NCBI GenBank assembly: GCA_000406005.1
Contig: ASZN01000096.1
Span: 1-7,886, forward strand
DNA from: Candidatus Poribacteria bacterium WGA-3G
Lineage (GTDB): Bacteria; Poribacteria; WGA-4E; WGA-3G
Direction of reading: 5' to 3'
DNA length: 7,886 nucleotides
Shown: positions 5,397-7,886 of the stretch, in pieces
Layout of the letters: every line of letters starts with the position of its first letter
Numbering within the stretch: position 1 is the stretch's first letter
The notes under the pieces: generated by a model
What the model saw: the letters and a program-made list of their open reading frames with translations, nothing else
The model's database searches: none
What the model was told of the DNA's origin: nothing
Translations under genes and position numbers: made by a program

Positions 5397-7886
5397 TTAC
5401 TTCCGTATCAACATCTTACGCGTGGCAGTAAAGTCGCCTATGGTCAATGTATAGAAATAGACACCACTTGCGACAGGTTCACCGACAGCGTTTCTGCCGT
5501 CCCAATACGCAGCGCGTCCCCGACTATTATAAAAGCCTGCGGATTGGATACCGAGCGAAAGGGTGCGAATCAACTTGCCGGTTGTCCCATAAATAGATAT
5601 TGAAACAGGACTGTCTTGTGAGAGTTGATACGGAATCCATGTCTCCGGATTGAACGGGTTCGGGTAGTTCTGCAACAACAGATGCTGCATCGGTTGACCT
5701 ATATTATCAAGTCTAACAGACAAGACAGCGTTTGCCAGATGCTCAGGAGTCACTTTAAAGCTGCGGGTTTGCGATTCAAAGTTTCCATCTAAACCGATAA
5801 CGCGTACTTCAATCACGTCTCCCACTTGGACAACACTGCGCCGCGTCAAATCGGCAGTTGCCGCAGCGAAGTAATCCCCTTGCACAGGTGTGGTTATCGT
5901 GTTGTTCGTTCTGAGGTTATGGACGCTGACTTGGTAGCCGTCAAGTGCAGGTTTACCTTCCAAGTGTCCACTGACAACAAACGCCCACGCTGCTTGTGTC
6001 TGTGATATGACAGGTGTAGGTGCTGCAGCAGCCTCTTCTGTTTGATCTGTCCAAGGTGCGCCAATGAAAGCAAAGTTGCGCTGCTGGGGGACATTAACGA
6101 TATAGCCCTTGCCACCTTCAATCGGAAATCCGTCGTTGGGTGCACTCGGTGTCCACGCGACGAACCGCTGGTTTAACGCATCCAGCGTTATGACGGTTGT
6201 CGCGCCTGTCAAAGCGACAAATGATTTGGCAGTCATCGGTTTCGGTTGTGCCAACGGTAGAGAGAGCATATTCAACCCTTTAGAGAGTGTGACGTTGAAG
6301 ACGTTGCTAAATTGATCGCTTACTTCCTTGGTAACCGGTTTTGCGATAAACCCGTGTCTGCGTCCATCCGCCGAGTCATAGTGCCCGACGATAGAGCCGT
6401 CCTGGTTGATATTCCACCCCTCCGTGCTCACGCTGCCCGGAACCCGCAATTCACGTGGCACGCCAAATTGACCAACATAAGTGCGAGGAACATCACCCAC
6501 GGCTTTGGATCGGGCAACGGTATTATTCGCGTCATTGATACCGTGGACAAAATAGTATTCCAGTCTTTCTGCATCTGGAAGGTCAAGCGTAGTAAACGTG
6601 CCGTTCCAATAACGAACATAAGGATGATAGATACCTTCAGCATCTATGTAACTCCCCACCATAAGCTGCTGGCTTGAGTTCACGAAATCGGAGAATGTTT
6701 CCAATGCATCGGGATGCTCAATGATCGTGTCTCCTGAGAATCCACGCCGAATGCCCGAGGCATCTGTGAAATTCCCTGTCAGTGCACCCGTCGAATCGCT
6801 AATACCGTATATCTCCGTTTCAACAGCATTCGGGAAGTTGTATTCCTGCAACTCACCATTTTCTAAGACGATACCGTGGTAGAGACCGTCATGATCCTCA
6901 TAGTGTCCGGCAGCGCGTCCATCATTACCGAGGGCATAAAAATAAGTGTTCTGTGAGCCGGGGAAATCATACGTCGTCCAGACACCATCAATGAGGGTAA
7001 AGGCGACATCTCTTTTACCATCCGCACTTCGCGTGTAACCCGCGTAATCCCCAAAATCGCTACTCGCTGTGAGTGATAGAAAATCTACACCCGGAACATC
7101 AATACTCTCAAAAGTGTACAGGTCCTCATCGCCAGTGGCTTCAGGTTCCATGTCAACTGGTGTCGTGGTGTCCTCTGTGGCGAGTCTGGCGATAAAGCCG
7201 TGCCTGCGTCCAGCCTCGGTGTCATAGTATCCGACGATGGAGCCGTCCTGATTAATATTCCACGCCTGGGTTGATAACGCCCCTGGAAACCGCAGTTCCA
7301 CTGAGCCTGCCGAGAAGGAGCCGACACCTGCAAGCGGGATACCACCTACGAATTGGATACGGTAAACGAAAGTCCATGTATCGTTGACACCTGTCAGAAA
7401 AACGTCTTCAATGACACCCTCACCTGGCGGCTTGATGGATGTAAAATTGCCATCCGGGGTGCGTACATAAACATGGTAGACCCCTTCAGCATCTATGTGG
7501 CTCCCCACGACAACGCCATTTGTGTTCGTAAAACCGGCAAAAGTTGCCGATGCACCGGGAACTTCGACGATGACCTCGCCTGAGAATCCACGCCGAATGC
7601 CAGAGGCATCTGTGAAATTCCCTGTCAGTGCACCCGTCGCATCACTAATACCGTATATCTCCGTTTCGATGGCACCCGGGAAATCATATCGCCGCAACTG
7701 ACCCTCTTCTAAGATGACACCGTGATGAAGCCCCTCACTATCTTCGTAGTGTCCCGCAGCTAATCCATTATTACCCAACGCATAGAAGTAAGTGTTCTGG
7801 GAACCGGGGAAGTCATACGTCGTAAAAACGCCGTCTATGAGGGTAAATCCAACCATTTTTTCACCATCCGCACGCCGCGTGTAGCC
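5397..7886 (-). CDS. Large surface protein with HAF-like repeats and a C-terminal sorting domain (5' end outside the window)
   Basis: The frame runs off the window edge: GYTRRADGEK precedes the methionine at 7856 and matches the second repeat (GYTRSADGKR), so that methionine is internal. Residue numbers here count from it. Two 282-residue units (to ~225, and ~250-507) each contain about six motifs of the form (V/F)PGxxxT...GINxxGxIVGxYxDxxGxxHGF, like HAF-type extracellular repeats that may fold as a propeller. Residues 228-247 are an acidic linker. Residues ~518-600 form a module around GLNMLSLPL...GGKGYIVNVP. Residues ~620-715 look like an Ig/fibronectin-like strand domain. Residues 726-819 (LLQNYPNPFNPETWIPYQL, SGVYFYTL, TATRKMLIRK) form a FlgD-like/T9SS-type C-terminal domain, implying export to the cell surface. 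Its target or ligand is unknown. It is followed 63 bases later by apt on the same strand. Confidence 0.85.
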   Translation of the reverse strand, partial: GYTRRADGEKMVGFTLIDGVFTTYDFPGSQNTYFYALGNNGLAAGHYEDSEGLHHGVILEEGQLRRYDFPGAIETEIYGISDATGALTGNFTDASGIRRGFSGEVIVEVPGASATFAGFTNTNGVVVGSHIDAEGVYHVYVRTPDGNFTSIKPPGEGVIEDVFLTGVNDTWTFVYRIQFVGGIPLAGVGSFSAGSVELRFPGALSTQAWNINQDGSIVGYYDTEAGRRHGFIARLATEDTTTPVDMEPEATGDEDLYTFESIDVPGVDFLSLTASSDFGDYAGYTRSADGKRDVAFTLIDGVWTTYDFPGSQNTYFYALGNDGRAAGHYEDHDGLYHGIVLENGELQEYNFPNAVETEIYGISDSTGALTGNFTDASGIRRGFSGDTIIEHPDALETFSDFVNSSQQLMVGSYIDAEGIYHPYVRYWNGTFTTLDLPDAERLEYYFVHGINDANNTVARSKAVGDVPRTYVGQFGVPRELRVPGSVSTEGWNINQDGSIVGHYDSADGRRHGFIAKPVTKEVSDQFSNVFNVTLSKGLNMLSLPLAQPKPMTAKSFVALTGATTVITLDALNQRFVAWTPSAPNDGFPIEGGKGYIVNVPQQRNFAFIGAPWTDQTEEAAAAPTPVISQTQAAWAFVVSGHLEGKPALDGYQVSVHNLRTNNTITTPVQGDYFAAATADLTRRSVVQVGDVIEVRVIGLDGNFESQTRSFKVTPEHLANAVLSVRLDNIGQPMQHLLLQNYPNPFNPETWIPYQLSQDSPVSISIYGTTGKLIRTLSLGIQSAGFYNSRGRAAYWDGRNAVGEPVASGVYFYTLTIGDFTATRKMLIRK
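6336..7886 (-). repeat. 846-bp tandem direct repeat inside the surface-protein gene
   Basis: Sequence at position x recurs at x+846. For example, the block starting GAGAATCCACGCCGAATGCC at 6736 recurs at 7582, with few changes over the next ~100 bases. At protein level FTLIDG (residues 4 and 286), IDAEG (121 and 403), QDGSIVG (203 and 485) and GRRHGF (216 and 498) are all exactly 282 residues apart, so no indel separates the copies across the visible length. The first copy continues beyond the window edge. Confidence 0.85.

Noticed and set aside
7854..7856. Methionine at 7856 as the start of the surface protein
   Set aside because: The frame is open to the window edge and the upstream codons (GYTRRADGEK) match the second repeat, so this Met is internal.

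Overview
The window reads as a piece of a Candidatus Poribacteria-like genome, or a close relative from an uncultured aquatic or sponge-associated lineage. The grounds are the mix of protein types: a formylglycine-generating-enzyme-like (SUMF1) lipoprotein, a phytanoyl-CoA dioxygenase (PhyH) family protein, and a large surface protein ending in the LLQNYPNPFNPETWIPYQL...ASGVYFYTL...ATRKMLIRK tail (FlgD-like / T9SS-type sorting domain). This is a judgement from protein style. There is no rRNA, tRNA or marker gene here to prove it. I see no CRISPR array, phage module or intact insertion sequence.

Layout, left to right. (1) A plus-strand gene of the DUF1828/DUF1829 type (80-718), whose first ~30-50 residues look lost or frameshifted. 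(2) A 330-base gap with two or three hairpins, one a perfect 19-bp inverted repeat. (3) A minus-strand SUMF1-domain lipoprotein (1049-2044) with a strong Shine-Dalgarno and a good -10/-35 pair. It lacks the two copper/catalytic cysteines of true formylglycine-generating enzymes. (4) A 233-base divergent intergenic region. (5) A plus-strand 581-residue protein (2278-4023) made of two fused PhyH domains, of which only the second keeps plausible metal-binding histidines. (6) A perfect 15-bp hairpin between convergent genes. (7) A minus-strand three-helix membrane protein of the DUF4405 / flavinylation-associated cytochrome type (4117-4638). (8) A minus-strand adenine phosphoribosyltransferase gene (4824-5333). 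Its last third is replaced by a frameshifted scrap of an ISXO2/IS1595-type transposase, and its reading frame ends inside a REP-like palindrome. (9) A minus-strand surface protein (5397-7886, continuing past the window edge). It consists of two 282-residue repeats in perfect register, each apparently six HAF-like motifs, followed by C-terminal modules and a sorting tail.

The genes do not form one obvious pathway. Three minus-strand genes (surface protein, apt, DUF4405) lie in line but are separated by 63 and 185 bases, so co-transcription is uncertain. The SUMF1 and PhyH genes are divergent and could share control elements. The most notable points are the half-dead tandem PhyH protein, the apt/transposase chimera, the indel-free 846-bp duplication in the surface protein, and the pairing of each convergent gene junction with a long perfect hairpin lacking a U-tract.
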